From NCBI GenBank assembly GCA_019614645.1, contig JABWDB010000111.1, forward strand, positions 1 to 64,000: 64,000 nucleotides of DNA, written 5' to 3'. A program made the translations under genes and the position numbers. The DNA comes from Stratiolaelaps scimitus. Lineage: Eukaryota; Arthropoda; Arachnida; Mesostigmata; Laelapidae. Under the pieces are notes generated by a model. That model saw only the letters and a list, made by a program, of their open reading frames with translations, searched no databases and had not been told where the DNA came from. This document shows positions 43,881-53,451 of the stretch, in pieces (position 1 is the first letter of the stretch; each line of letters begins with the position of its first letter).

Positions 43881-46800
43881 GACTTCTGCACATCACACAC
43901 GCACACGCGCAACACACACACGACAGACCATGCATGGCGCAACACACATACAACACGACGCGAAGCTACGCAACAGCGCGCTCTATGCAGACAGCACTCC
44001 ACACAGTACCACGAGCAGCGCACTTGCACTAAGGACAGTGAGACATCATATAGATATCTCTCTTTCTACACCCATCACCAGTTTGATGTCCAGTATGAGC
44101 CTTGTAGCAGACCATCACATTCCGAACATAATAGCACCCATCTACAAACCCTACTACACACTTACCTCTAATAAACGTCACACTCAAGATACTTCTTCTG
44201 ATCAGCTGCGTATTTCATTCTACAAGTTAGGGGCAAACTGACTGAGTGGCAACTAACGTCACCTATTGAGATCTATCGACTCATCCTACAAATACTCACA
44301 CACACCTCCCACTCATCATACCCTCAACCTGTGTGAGTGACTATGATTGCTACACATGACCGACCACGCGCCTAGACGTCTTAGCCTCTATAGTGCAATT
44401 ATGCGCGAGTCTTCTACACAACCCCCTTAATCTGTGCATGCGCGCGTCATATACTTCACTGACCACTATATACTCACCGTAGAGTGTGTTACCCACACCA
44501 CACACACTCGCTATCTCCCCGATCTCTGTGTGCGATAGAGCCAGCGTCGACAACCTGTCACCATATATATCTCGCGGCAACTCGCCCAACCGACATGCTA
44601 GTCGATCGTACACACAAGAGCACGTTCGCGAGTCCTCCGTCCCAACAGCACACACGCACAAATCCTCAACACACCAGGTCATAGCCTGCGCGCTAACTGT
44701 ACCTAATCCGAGCAGCGAGCCACACTTCAGAAGCCAGCCAACTTCATCACATCCGTCGGCGAGAGCGTCACGACTCATTCATGCGCGTTTGCAACAATCG
44801 CTTGTCTCACATTTAAACTTCAGAGATCAGCAAGGTCTTCCACTCATCAATCACAAATTCTCTATCTTCGTGGCCTCGCGAGCGTCCACCTTCTGGCCAA
44901 CAGATGCTACATTCCGTACTCAGATCATCGGACGCGCTACACTATATATGCGCCCTCTTGATCTTGCGACGAAGCTGAGACTCTGACGGATGTCTAAACA
45001 ACGCTATCAGAGTTGAGACACACAACATAGATATCACAAGTGTGTCAGAGCGCAGACCTACACATCAATCTAACAAGTATTGTTGCGCAATTCCTGACTC
45101 ACAATGGCAGACTACACTATCCGAGTCGCGAGAGACGAATTTGCAGTCAGCAGAGAATGATCTGCAGTACATGGTTTCTACAGACATTGAAAAGATCAAT
45201 TAATGGGGAGCGCTCTGATGTTCATTGAACTTGGTGAGTTTAATTAGGACACACTTTGAGATTATCAACATACTGGTGGATTAACTCTTGGCATCTGGTA
45301 CTCATGGAATACATGGTTGAGGACAGTACTCACACATCATGCAACAGAGTCTCATGGTTGTGAGTCTAGTGAGTGATACACTTAGTTCAGTAGCATGGGT
45401 ATCTCGTGACATGAGTCGAGTATATCTGGACAGGTATGTACGAGGGCGCACACAGACTCACGGTGGACATCTGCGACACACAACACACTTACTGTATAGT
45501 AGGAACGGATGTCACTTCTCGTCATTATCACACACTCAGGAGTAGATATTTAGTGAGTGTTTGATAATTGATTGCTTGCTACAACTATAACGTTGACGTG
45601 GATCTCTGAATTGCACACATTACATGGTTATCAGTCTGACAGTTGTAAGTTTACAGTGAGTAGTCTTATCTGTCTACACACATATTAGGGCTGGCACACG
45701 AGACACAGAGTAGTGTGAGTGTGTGTGACACACAAGAGTGTAGTCAGCGTAGTGTATTAGACACATTTTAGACGGGGCAATGAGTGCGAAAGATAATCTC
45801 TTGATGAGCAGAGGACGACGGACAGTCTTGCCTTTCTTATCGGTTACGTCGTGGATGTAGCAGGTGAGGTGAGCCACATACATTCTGAGGGGAGAGGGCA
45901 CAGATATAGGCGAAAGAAACTAAGGATATGTGTAGCAACATTAGTAGTTAGTTGGGCATGTATTGACGTCGGGGAGGACGTACAGTCGTTCAGGACGTGG
46001 ACGATGAGGATCACCTGACTGATGCGTAGAGTGAATATAAATGAGAACACGTGACACAGGAAGATCTACACACCTTTATGTATGAAGACCTCTTTTTTTA
46101 CAGAGATCATCTATGATGAAAGACACACACATTGACACATATCGGAGGAGAACAGTCAGCTATCTACTCTCGTGCACGAGTGACAGTACACTGGCCATGA
46201 CAGAGCAGTGTGGTATTCTAGACAGTTAGTCGAGAGTTTGGGGTCTAGTGTGTGCTGTGTTGTTGTGTCAGAGATCTCTATAGAGAGATCTGAGAGTGCA
46301 CAATGATGACTTCAGAACTGGTTGCACTAGTCGCACACTGACACAACTAGAGTCACATGTATGGGTATCATCAGTGGTGAGACTAACTGAGAAGGGGTGT
46401 AAGTAGAGTGATAGACGGAGCAGTTGGGCCACGTGAGTTGTGTCAGCACACAGTTGCGAGCTGAACGGAGCTGGTCAATGAACGATCAAGCAAGATGTTA
46501 TGATTGGATGGTAGTGCGACGAGGAGAGCGATGAGAAGTGTTACGTGAGATGAATCAGAGCAACGGTAGCTCACGTGCACGTGACTGGGCACTAGGGGGG
46601 GAGGGGAATTGGTAGGGGGGTTGTGTGGGGGCTACTATTTCATCTGATCAAAACGATTGGCGTCAGTGGGCAGAGCGTGATAGTAGGATGAGTGCTGTCA
46701 GTGGTGACAGTGGCGCGAGAGTGACTGGCGAAGAGGCTCTATTGTGGGGGAGAGAATAGTGAACTGTGGACTCTAGTAGCAGCGGATTGGATACTGTGCA

Positions 46801-48699
46801 CAGAGTTGGGTTAATGGTCTAACGGTAATGGATGGGAGACATGTAGTCCTGGCGTAGAACAGTGCTCTGGAGAGAGTTCTAGTCAAATAGACGATGGGAC
46901 AGGACATGGTCATGACAGACGGAAGATTTCTCTAGCGATTGTTCAGGAGCTGTAGAGTTCATAGGACACACAAAGGTCAACAGTGGTAGTTAGGAGTATT
47001 CTAGACCGTGAGAGGCTCTAGTGTGACACACGTGTTGTAGCTCATTGGGGTGGCGTCTATGGTATATTTCTGAGTTGACAGGCACTAGGCGCGTGGACAC
47101 ACGGTGCAGGTCTCATGTGTCGAGTATGTATGCGGTGTCTTGGGCAGAGAGATAGAGAACGGTGGTTAGAGGTGCGGGGACACCACGACAGACTGAATGG
47201 TTGGACGAAAGGTATCATGGTCGACTTACGTGATTAGAGTGGTGGTGATAGAGGTAGTGGTCGATATCTCAGGACCACACGTGAGTGATATGTAGTAGGC
47301 ATAGTGAATTGTTACTGGAGCGCACATCTGTAGGTGAGTGGCTAAATGCATATGATTATACTGGATATATAAGAGGGTGTGTGGGTTAATCAAAGATAGA
47401 AGAGCACAGGTCTGATAGGTGTTATCTAGGGATATTTCTAGTAACATATTTGTATATTATTGTGTACACACATTAAGACAACTAGATTGAGTGTTTGACT
47501 GGGAGTGTCACTTTGGATAGCGAGAGGTTCACACAATGGAGGAGTGTGGGGAGGAGAGTACATGATAGGTGGATCTCTGGTATCTTTACACATATACTTT
47601 TGTGTGGGAGAGGTAGAGTTATATTTTAGATGCAGGAGTATCGTATCATAGAGTGGAGAACTAGGAGATGTGATATCTATCAGACAAATATGTGCGATGA
47701 GCGATTGGTATTTATGGATCGACGGATATTCAAGGGATCACAGAGGCAACAGATGAGATGCACAAGTTGGATACACAGACTAGTGATCTGAGCACTATGC
47801 GATTACCACGGTGGGATAGGGATGGGCACAATTTGTCGGATAATTACTCTGTTATTGAATGTGTGGGGAAGGTTTTATGTATGTGGGGGGATCGGGAGGG
47901 AGGAGGAGTATATAGATAGAGATGTATTTGTTTTTATGGGAAGGTTGTGTATGGATTAATGGTAAGTTATATTGATTAGATTATTGGAATAATTTAAGAT
48001 TGAAAATAGAATGTAGGTGGAGGAGAATTATAAGATAAATATGGAAGTTTATAGTTAATTAGTGTATATATGGAATGTTAGGGATTATGAGTGTAGATAT
48101 GTGGAGATTGTAGGGAAATAGAGGAGATAAGTGAGGGATATGTGGATGTATGTATTTGTTAGTATTTGTATATAAGGAATTTGGGGAGATTATGATGATT
48201 AGGTGGAGAAGTGCATAGAAGATAAATGGGAGAGATTTGATTTGATGATTTGTAGTTGAATTGTAATTTAATGGTTTTATATTAATTTATTATTGAGATA
48301 TTAAGGAGAGTAGATAGGTAAGAGTAGGGGTTAGAGGTAAAGTAGGGAGATATGTTAAAATTTTTGATATTATAGACTGTGAATGAAAATGTACTTTTTG
48401 ATGTTTGAATGTGGTGATAGTATGTGGTGAGTAGAGTGTTATTCTATTGATGTGTGGGTGTTATGTGTAATATTAAGAAGATATATAGATGAATAAGTAT
48501 TATGATTAATAAGTATGTTTTAGGAAGAGTAATTGGCAGTATATGATGGCTTATGATTTAATTGTTATATTATAAAGTGTTGTAAGGAGAGGTAGAAGAT
48601 AAAGTTATTGATAAAGTTGTTAAATTAAATGTATAAATGGTTTTAATAGATTTAAAAGTTGGGAGTTGTATAAAATTATATGAAATGAATAGATAGAAA
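43880..48699. other. Gene-free block of drifting, extreme base composition
   Basis: About 4.8 kb without any credible gene, repeat unit or tRNA. The left part is rich in A and C with many CACA runs, the middle is mixed with GTGT and GAGA runs, the right part is G/T/A. From 47881 to 48700 I count about seven C in 820 bases, and six 60-base rows in that stretch contain none. Both edges fall inside genes: a signal-peptide gene on the left and an ORF lacking its start on the right. The right edge at ~48700 is abrupt. Insertion, a replication or non-coding RNA locus, or an assembly/consensus artefact are all possible; the last seems most likely. Confidence 0.7.
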
Positions 48700-49455
48700 A
48701 CTGCCTATGGCGACGACTATGTCACCGTGTCTTTCCACTTTGCAAAGACTACCGGCTTTTTGGTGCCGTTTGCCGATCGCCCGTATGAAGAGGATGTCAC
48801 TGGAATACTCGCCGATAGACTGCCATCAGAAAGTTCACCTACCAAGACCATCTTTGTCAAAGTCGAGGAGCGACTGGCAGAAGCAGTCATGCAGATTGCG
48901 TCACTGGTGACCTTTTGTGAGTATGTGATGCCGAGAGAAGACTGCGAACCTGTAGTGCCCGTTGACCTGGTCATAATGCAAGCTATTGGCAACGTGGTCA
49001 TCCACGGCCACCACAATGCTGCCGACGTTCTGTATGACATCTTGCACTTTAAATTGAGCCATCCAGGTGTGACGATGACTTTTGACATGTACCGAGACGG
49101 TGGCCGATCAATAAGGACTGAAAAGTTTGGCGGCCCTATTCCCTGGCGCCCGCACCCGATAGGCCTCAACCTTGCCCCCACGCCGGTGACTGATGAACCC
49201 ATCAAGTACGAGCCAGTAGCTCCACTGTTGCCAGCGGTAGATGTAACCCACACCACAGAGCGGTCGCCAAAAACAAGACTTTTACAGTTGGCGGATCAAC
49301 GACTGCTCACTGCCGGGTTGCCAAACAAACTTGACAATGCTAAAGCAATCGAAACGTTGCGCCACACCAGTTCCTATCTGCGTCAGTGGCGTTATGATTA
49401 TATCAAGATTGAGGCTGATTTCCATTCACGTAACAATAAAATACTTTATTTTTAA
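48700..49455 (+). pseudogene. Uncharacterised gene lacking its 5' end
   Basis: Coding-like sequence begins exactly at the edge of the anomalous block (TAYGDDYVTVSFHFAKTTGF) with no upstream ATG in frame before a stop at 48694; the first possible start is a GTG at 48727. The remaining ~250 residues have a beta-rich first half (FVKVEERLAEAVMQIASLVTFCEYV) and a Pro-rich linker followed by a helical end. It may be distantly related to the gene at 50415 (VTVSFHF against VTFTLLV, LVTFCEYV against VLSFARFF). AATAAAA overlaps the stop region. Confidence 0.6.
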
Positions 49456-49566
49456 CTTTTTGTGTTGCAAGTCGCCTGCGACTGCAGTGGGTGTTAATGG
49501 CCAATAAAAGCGCCTGCCATTTTACCAGTCATCATCACTCGCTCAACAAGCCTCAAACCAACCACA
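49456..49566 (+). promoter_or_regulatory. Intergenic promoter with TCACTCGCTC initiator
   Basis: AATAAAAG TATA-like box at 49503, TCACTCGCTC at 49535 with its A 33 nt later, ATG at 49567. The same initiator is found upstream of 50415 and, as TCATTCGCTC, upstream of 1678. Confidence 0.5.
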
Positions 49567-50283
49567 ATGGCCAACACAATTTTGTTTTCTCGCTTTCCAA
49601 TTATCCGACTTTGTAGCAGTGACAGCCCTAAAACGGCACTGCTTGATTTGGTCGAAGAAACAAATTGCCTTTATGGTTATGATGGCGCTGACTTTCCCAC
49701 TTTTGTGAATAGGGATGGGGTTCACAACTGCTACATCAATTCTCAAACCCGTCCACAACTTAACGTTTTGGTCAAGCCTTCGGTGATTGCCTCATTTCTG
49801 GAGTCTGGTGACGTTGTCGAACTTCGCAGGAGCACCATCCGTAAACTTGGTCAAATGGATGATGATTACGGATTATCGCTTCCGGATGATGACTTTTTTT
49901 CTAAAATTATTCATCGACTTGAAAGGGCCATCCCTGTCACAGTGTCACCGCCAACGCCAAGAGCCGTGGCCACCAGCTCTCCAATTAAACGCGAGGTGGC
50001 TGACCGCCATGAAGCGGTTGGTAATGAAAACCACAAACTAGTTAGAAATCTGTTATGGCACAAAAGCATCATCAGAGGCAAGACAGAATGGGTTCGCATA
50101 TTTAAAACCAATGAGTACTTTCAATGTGAATGCGGCTGCCGCAAGCAACGTTTCCACAGACGCAAAGCACTCCTACTCGATTGTCAGTGCATCGTGTACT
50201 GTGAGCATCAGCGAATGAACGTTAAACAAAATCAACAACATGATTGTAACAAAGTGACACAACCACCCACGCTGCGATGTTAA
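49567..50283 (+). CDS. Uncharacterised 238-residue Cys/His-rich C-terminus protein
   Basis: The N-terminal half has no recognisable motif. A Pro-rich linker (TVSPPTPRAVATSSPIKREV, about 119-138) separates a C-terminal domain with clustered Cys and His: CECGCRKQRFHRRK, DCQCIVYCEHQR, HDCNK and C-terminal LRC. This looks like a zinc-binding fold (about residues 175-238), resembling FLYWCH/WRKY-like or BED-like small DNA-binding domains only in general spacing. Preceded by an early-type promoter. Possibly a transcription-related accessory protein. Confidence 0.7.
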   Translation: MANTILFSRFPIIRLCSSDSPKTALLDLVEETNCLYGYDGADFPTFVNRDGVHNCYINSQTRPQLNVLVKPSVIASFLESGDVVELRRSTIRKLGQMDDDYGLSLPDDDFFSKIIHRLERAIPVTVSPPTPRAVATSSPIKREVADRHEAVGNENHKLVRNLLWHKSIIRGKTEWVRIFKTNEYFQCECGCRKQRFHRRKALLLDCQCIVYCEHQRMNVKQNQQHDCNKVTQPPTLRC

Positions 50284-50414
50284 AATAAATGTTTATCATT
50301 TTGCATTGTTTTTTGTGTTTGCGAGGTTAACGCCTTGTGCGTGCAGACGCTCTGTTGGTTTAAAAAGGCAGTGTTTGGCTCCACTGGCCATCACTCGCTC
50401 GTCAGCCTGCCAAC
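50284..50414 (+). promoter_or_regulatory. Intergenic promoter
   Basis: Poly(A)-type AATAAA just after the upstream stop, then TTTAAAAA at 50359 and TCACTCGCTC at 50391 (33 nt from box to initiator A), ATG at 50415. Confidence 0.5.
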
Positions 50415-51143
50415 ATGCCGTTCAACGACTTTACTCGCTTCACCAGCCAATTGGTTTTGACGGGCCTCACACGGCCACCGTCAGGCAAGGGCTGCTATAC
50501 CTGCGTGACACCCAGCTTTCCAGACCAACTCGCCAACAACTTTTCCATTGCTTTGAAACTAACCTTTGACTTGACTACTCAGCGTGTGACGTTCACGCTC
50601 CTTGTTGACTTTGGTCTAACGGATCCAGAGCCTTTTACCAGCCCCAGTAAGCACTCTCGTGCGTTCATCGTCAACGTCATGCTGCCAGATCACACTTCCA
50701 ATTTCATGAAACTCTGCACGCCCGTTAAACAGCAGCAAGAAGTGTGCATTTGGGTGTTGTCGTTTGCAAGATTTTTTACTTCTGACTCACTGCCAATCAC
50801 AATGGTCATTGACGTGCTCAACTCGACACAGAAAAAGTACCATTGGAGTGCGTACCAATTGCGCCTGCCAGTGGAAAAGTTTGGCACTGCTGCCCAAACT
50901 ATTTACGATGTAGCGACACCGGCACCGTTTGTGGACGTTTTCTCTAGCTCGTTGCGTGATCGTTACCTCAAAATTTGGTTTGGCTGTTCCAGTTTGGAGA
51001 CCAAAATAGAACAGATGATTTCATTGATGAACATGACGACTTTGCACACCATTACCAGTGCCAGACGTGTGGTCGAGGCACTTGATTTTTTACAGGCCAC
51101 CAACGTGGCTTCTTTCCCATTGTATTCATTGAAATTGCGTTGA
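50415..51143 (+). CDS. Uncharacterised 242-residue protein
   Basis: The N-terminal ~160 residues are predicted to be a beta-sandwich (alternating strands such as FSIALKLTFDLTTQRVTFTLLVDFG and LPITMVIDVLNSTQKKYHWSAYQL), similar in feel to MATH/TRAF-type domains but without a firm match. A helical tail follows (SLETKIEQMISLMNM, ARRVVEALDFLQA). The promoter lies directly upstream. It may be a paralogue of the broken gene at 48700. Function unknown. Confidence 0.75.
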   Translation: MPFNDFTRFTSQLVLTGLTRPPSGKGCYTCVTPSFPDQLANNFSIALKLTFDLTTQRVTFTLLVDFGLTDPEPFTSPSKHSRAFIVNVMLPDHTSNFMKLCTPVKQQQEVCIWVLSFARFFTSDSLPITMVIDVLNSTQKKYHWSAYQLRLPVEKFGTAAQTIYDVATPAPFVDVFSSSLRDRYLKIWFGCSSLETKIEQMISLMNMTTLHTITSARRVVEALDFLQATNVASFPLYSLKLR

Positions 51144-51155
51144 GTAAAAAAAATT

Positions 51156-51240
51156 TACCTCAGGCGAGGATCGAACTCGCAATCTCAGCATACCTTTGGC
51201 GTTATAAGTACTGCGCATTAACCGATTATGCTACTGAGGC
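51156..51240 (-). tRNA. tRNA-Ile (TAT) with an 11-nt intron
   Basis: An 85-nt gene. Acceptor GCCTCAG/CTGAGGT (G1-T72 wobble), D arm GCATAATCGGTTAATGC, anticodon stem CAGTA/TGCTG, variable loop AGATT, T arm GCGAG-TTCGATC-CTCGC. The anticodon loop reads CTTATAA, followed by extra bases equal to an 11-nt insert (CGCCAAAGGTA or one base shifted) after position 37, the canonical site of eukaryotic nuclear tRNA introns. tRNA-Ile-TAT is usually intron-containing in animals, so the gene has the host form. It lies in a 166-bp gap between two genes. Confidence 0.9.
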
Positions 51241-51269
51241 GTTATTGCTTTTCATGACGCAGATGCTGG

Positions 51270-51306
51270 TATATAAACCATTGCCATTGGCTCAGTTGGT
51301 TCACTC
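51270..51306 (+). promoter_or_regulatory. TATA box and initiator of the VWC gene
   Basis: TATATAAA at 51270, then TCAGTT (51292) and TCACTC (51301). The second has the usual ~31-nt spacing but would leave a leader of only a few bases before the ATG at 51310. Confidence 0.45.
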
Positions 51307-51309
51307 ATC

Positions 51310-52080
51310 ATGCTTCTAGTGCTATTTGCCCTGTTTGCTTTGGCAAATGCCAACTGCCATCTCCCCAGTCACTACCTCGCCCAGTACGCTGATCACAAGT
51401 GTGTTGTAGCCAACACCACCGATGGCTGCCCTAGCGAATTTAAATGCCCTGGCTATCAATACATTCGCGACAGAACTGGTACTTGCACTGTCGATGGGAA
51501 AGTGTACAAGAAACGAGATGTGATTGAATGGAACAAATGTACCAGCTATCGTTGCGTCGCCGATCGTTATGTAAATGAAATTGACCATCTAATGCCCTTC
51601 ATTTCCACCGAGTGTCCAGCATCTGCCATGGGAGTTCTCGCGTCACCTGGCTGCTACTATGGCAAAGTGCTAAACTATTGCTGCTTGACTGAAATTTGCC
51701 CAGCAAACGACGATCAGCGTGCAAAATGCAACTTTAATGGCAAAACGTATCGTTATGGCGACTCGATAGAAACACTTGATCTATGCCGCACCTGTCACTG
51801 CGATAAATCATGGAATGAAGCTCTTGGCCTGGACAATGCAAGTTGCGAAAATCGTCGTTGTGGCATCGTTACTGACAACATCAAACGCAGTTGTACCCCG
51901 ATTTACACAAAGTCCATGTGCTGCCCGGTAGACTACACCTGTTACCGGTTTCCTTCTTGCAGAAAAAAGAACATTGGTAGCAAAATTGCAATTCTTAAAA
52001 ATTGGACTTTGAAACGGCGAACTCGAGCCATTTGTACTTGCATACTACCACCACTCTTCACGTGTACTGTGCTTAAATAA
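51310..52080 (+). CDS. Secreted von Willebrand factor C-like protein
   Basis: A 256-residue protein with a signal peptide (MLLVLFALFALANA) and about 30 Cys. Two VWC-like units are visible. The first is TVDGKVYKKRDVIEW...C...C ending YCCLTEIC. The second is FNGKTYRYGDSIETLDLCRTCHC...CG...C.PIYTKSMCCPVDYTC, with the CC..C close typical of arthropod single-domain VWC proteins. A basic C-terminal tail follows (KNWTLKRRTR). Arthropod SVWC proteins such as Vago are secreted signals in antiviral defence, so a decoy or mimic role is conceivable but unproven. The stop overlaps the convergent glutaredoxin gene by 8 bp. Confidence 0.78.
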   Translation: MLLVLFALFALANANCHLPSHYLAQYADHKCVVANTTDGCPSEFKCPGYQYIRDRTGTCTVDGKVYKKRDVIEWNKCTSYRCVADRYVNEIDHLMPFISTECPASAMGVLASPGCYYGKVLNYCCLTEICPANDDQRAKCNFNGKTYRYGDSIETLDLCRTCHCDKSWNEALGLDNASCENRRCGIVTDNIKRSCTPIYTKSMCCPVDYTCYRFPSCRKKNIGSKIAILKNWTLKRRTRAICTCILPPLFTCTVLK

Positions 52081-52450
52081 ACTCTTTTACAATTGTAGCC
52101 AAAGTACCGTCTGTGTCATATTTTTTTATCATGGAAGCGTCACCCATAAAACGGCCATAGATGTACACTTGAGGTACTGTTGTTTTGCCAGAGTACTTGA
52201 AAAGGTAGCTGATGATGTTGCCTTCGTAGTCGTTGTCATTAATGTACCAAATGATGAGGTCGGTAACGCCATGCTTGGTGCGGAGAAGTTCAATCGTCTT
52301 TGAGCAGTAATAGCACCCATGTTTGGCGAACATAACCAGCCTTTCTGAATTAATCAGAAATTGCACCGTTTCTAGCACATCTTGCGATGTTAGGCCAGTG
52401 GCTCTATTAAACGCAACAAGCTTTTGGTTTATGGAAAGTGAGTTAGACAT
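52073..52450 (-). CDS. grx: Glutaredoxin
   Basis: A 125-residue protein from ATG 52450. Active site C46-Y-Y-C49 in FAKHGCYYCSKTIELL, the cis-Pro motif TVPQVYIYGRFMGD (91-104), and a C-terminal helix. The order and spacing are those of dithiol glutaredoxins, which reduce disulfides with glutathione. A ~30-residue N-terminal extension precedes the fold. Possible roles are support of ribonucleotide reduction or folding of Cys-rich envelope proteins. Overlaps the small membrane gene upstream by 8 bp. Confidence 0.88.
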   Translation of the reverse strand: MSNSLSINQKLVAFNRATGLTSQDVLETVQFLINSERLVMFAKHGCYYCSKTIELLRTKHGVTDLIIWYINDNDYEGNIISYLFKYSGKTTVPQVYIYGRFMGDASMIKKYDTDGTLATIVKEFI

Positions 52451-52649
52451 TATTGTCAATGTTTATTGGCGAAAATCGTATGTTTTTTACTTTGGTTCGT
52501 TCACAACTGGCAACGCACCGCTTAAGCAAGAGCACTATAAAAGTCAAAATGCCCATGGCCAGCACCGGTATAACGCTCTTGGAAATTATTTCTTCGACAA
52601 TGCCATCCTCACTCATCACGCCAGGCACCAGAAAAAGCAGCAGAAACAT
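52443..52649 (-). CDS. Small membrane protein (68 residues)
   Basis: N-terminal signal-like segment (MFLLLFLVPGVMS), then an acidic stretch, then a membrane helix (IPVLAMGILTFIVLLLKRC, about 27-45) and a short basic tail. Overlaps the glutaredoxin gene by 8 bp and lies 2 bp from the next gene, so it belongs to an operon-like run. Likely a virion envelope component; no family assigned. Confidence 0.6.
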   Translation of the reverse strand: MFLLLFLVPGVMSEDGIVEEIISKSVIPVLAMGILTFIVLLLKRCVASCERTKVKNIRFSPINIDNNV

Positions 52650-52651
52650 GT

Positions 52652-52948
52652 TTACTTAAGCTTACACCAACTGCCAATTGGGTATTTGACATAATTGGCC
52701 ACATATATAATGACCAGTAGCAGAATGATGATGCAATTAGTTATTTTGAAGGTACAAGTAGATGCACTATTGAATGTGAAAATCACACCAATTAGTGACA
52801 CCAATGTGACTGCGATGGCATATACTAGATGATCTGTGCCAGTTTTGATAGGCTCGTTAGGCACGTTTGGTTGTCGTAGGTACGAATCTAAAAACTTGGC
52901 TTGCGTCAGCCCTGTGTCGCTTGTAGTAGCAGTTGTGCGTTCCGCCAT
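52652..52948 (-). CDS. Two-pass membrane protein (98 residues)
   Basis: Hydrophilic N-terminus, then two membrane helices (about 41-60, LVYAIAVTLVSLIGVIFTF, and about 69-86, ITNCIIILLLVIIYVANYV). ATTTATAGTG, the candidate late element, lies 53 nt upstream, within the next gene. Its start overlaps the stop of the upstream gene by 43 bp. Probable envelope protein. Confidence 0.65.
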   Translation of the reverse strand: MAERTTATTSDTGLTQAKFLDSYLRQPNVPNEPIKTGTDHLVYAIAVTLVSLIGVIFTFNSASTCTFKITNCIIILLLVIIYVANYVKYPIGSWCKLK

Positions 52949-53451
52949 TCGTACAGTGTAGGTGCAAGTAGCAATGCTAGTGTTATTTTGTCGTTGGTCA
53001 CACTATAAATATCATATTCTACGATCATCTCATGCCACATTTTAACTGCTTCTTCAGCCGCTACAGTTGACAGGTATGGGGCGTAGTAATTATCGCTTTG
53101 ATCTAGATATTCAATTAGCGACGGCGGTGCTTTTATCTTGTTTGGCATTTGTATAATGTCTAGTGATGGTGCTGGTAGCAGTTGCAAGTACTGAATGCGT
53201 GTCCAATTTTGATGTATCGGGTACTTGGCAACCAATTTGTTATAAGCCGATAAGTAATCAATTTGTATGCCAAAGTATGCCAGATTGAAGAGCTTATAGA
53301 GCACCATTACATCGACCGAGTGAAACAACTCAGCCTTCTGCCTGATTACTTTGCTGAACACTTTGTTATTGAATCGTACGCCTTTGATGTTTCGATTGGT
53401 ATGTACAATAAAGTGGTATTTACTTTTTCTGTCTAAAGTCTCGGCTTCCAT
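52906..53451 (-). CDS. Uncharacterised 181-residue protein
   Basis: First in-frame ATG at 53451. Mixed alpha/beta: KYHFIVHTNRNIKGVRFNNKVF near the N-terminus, a central aromatic stretch (YLQLLPAPSLDIIQM) and a hydrophobic C-terminal helix (ITLALLLAPTLYEW). The last would fit the short hydrophobic region of AC81-type core proteins, but I cannot confirm that family. Overlaps both neighbours, as do the other genes of this run. Confidence 0.65.
   Translation of the reverse strand: MEAETLDRKSKYHFIVHTNRNIKGVRFNNKVFSKVIRQKAELFHSVDVMVLYKLFNLAYFGIQIDYLSAYNKLVAKYPIHQNWTRIQYLQLLPAPSLDIIQMPNKIKAPPSLIEYLDQSDNYYAPYLSTVAAEEAVKMWHEMIVEYDIYSVTNDKITLALLLAPTLYEWRNAQLLLQATQG
53001..53010 (-). promoter_or_regulatory. 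Candidate late promoter element ATTTATAGTG
   Basis: 53 nt upstream of the two-pass membrane protein gene (start 52948). It matches the shared TATAGTG core. Confidence 0.4.

Noticed and set aside
44350..44778. A 142-codon minus-strand ORF and several 60-166-codon ORFs in the anomalous block
   Set aside because: They lie entirely in compositionally distorted DNA, have low-complexity Cys/Val or Thr/His/Ser content, and lack promoters or overlaps with real genes.
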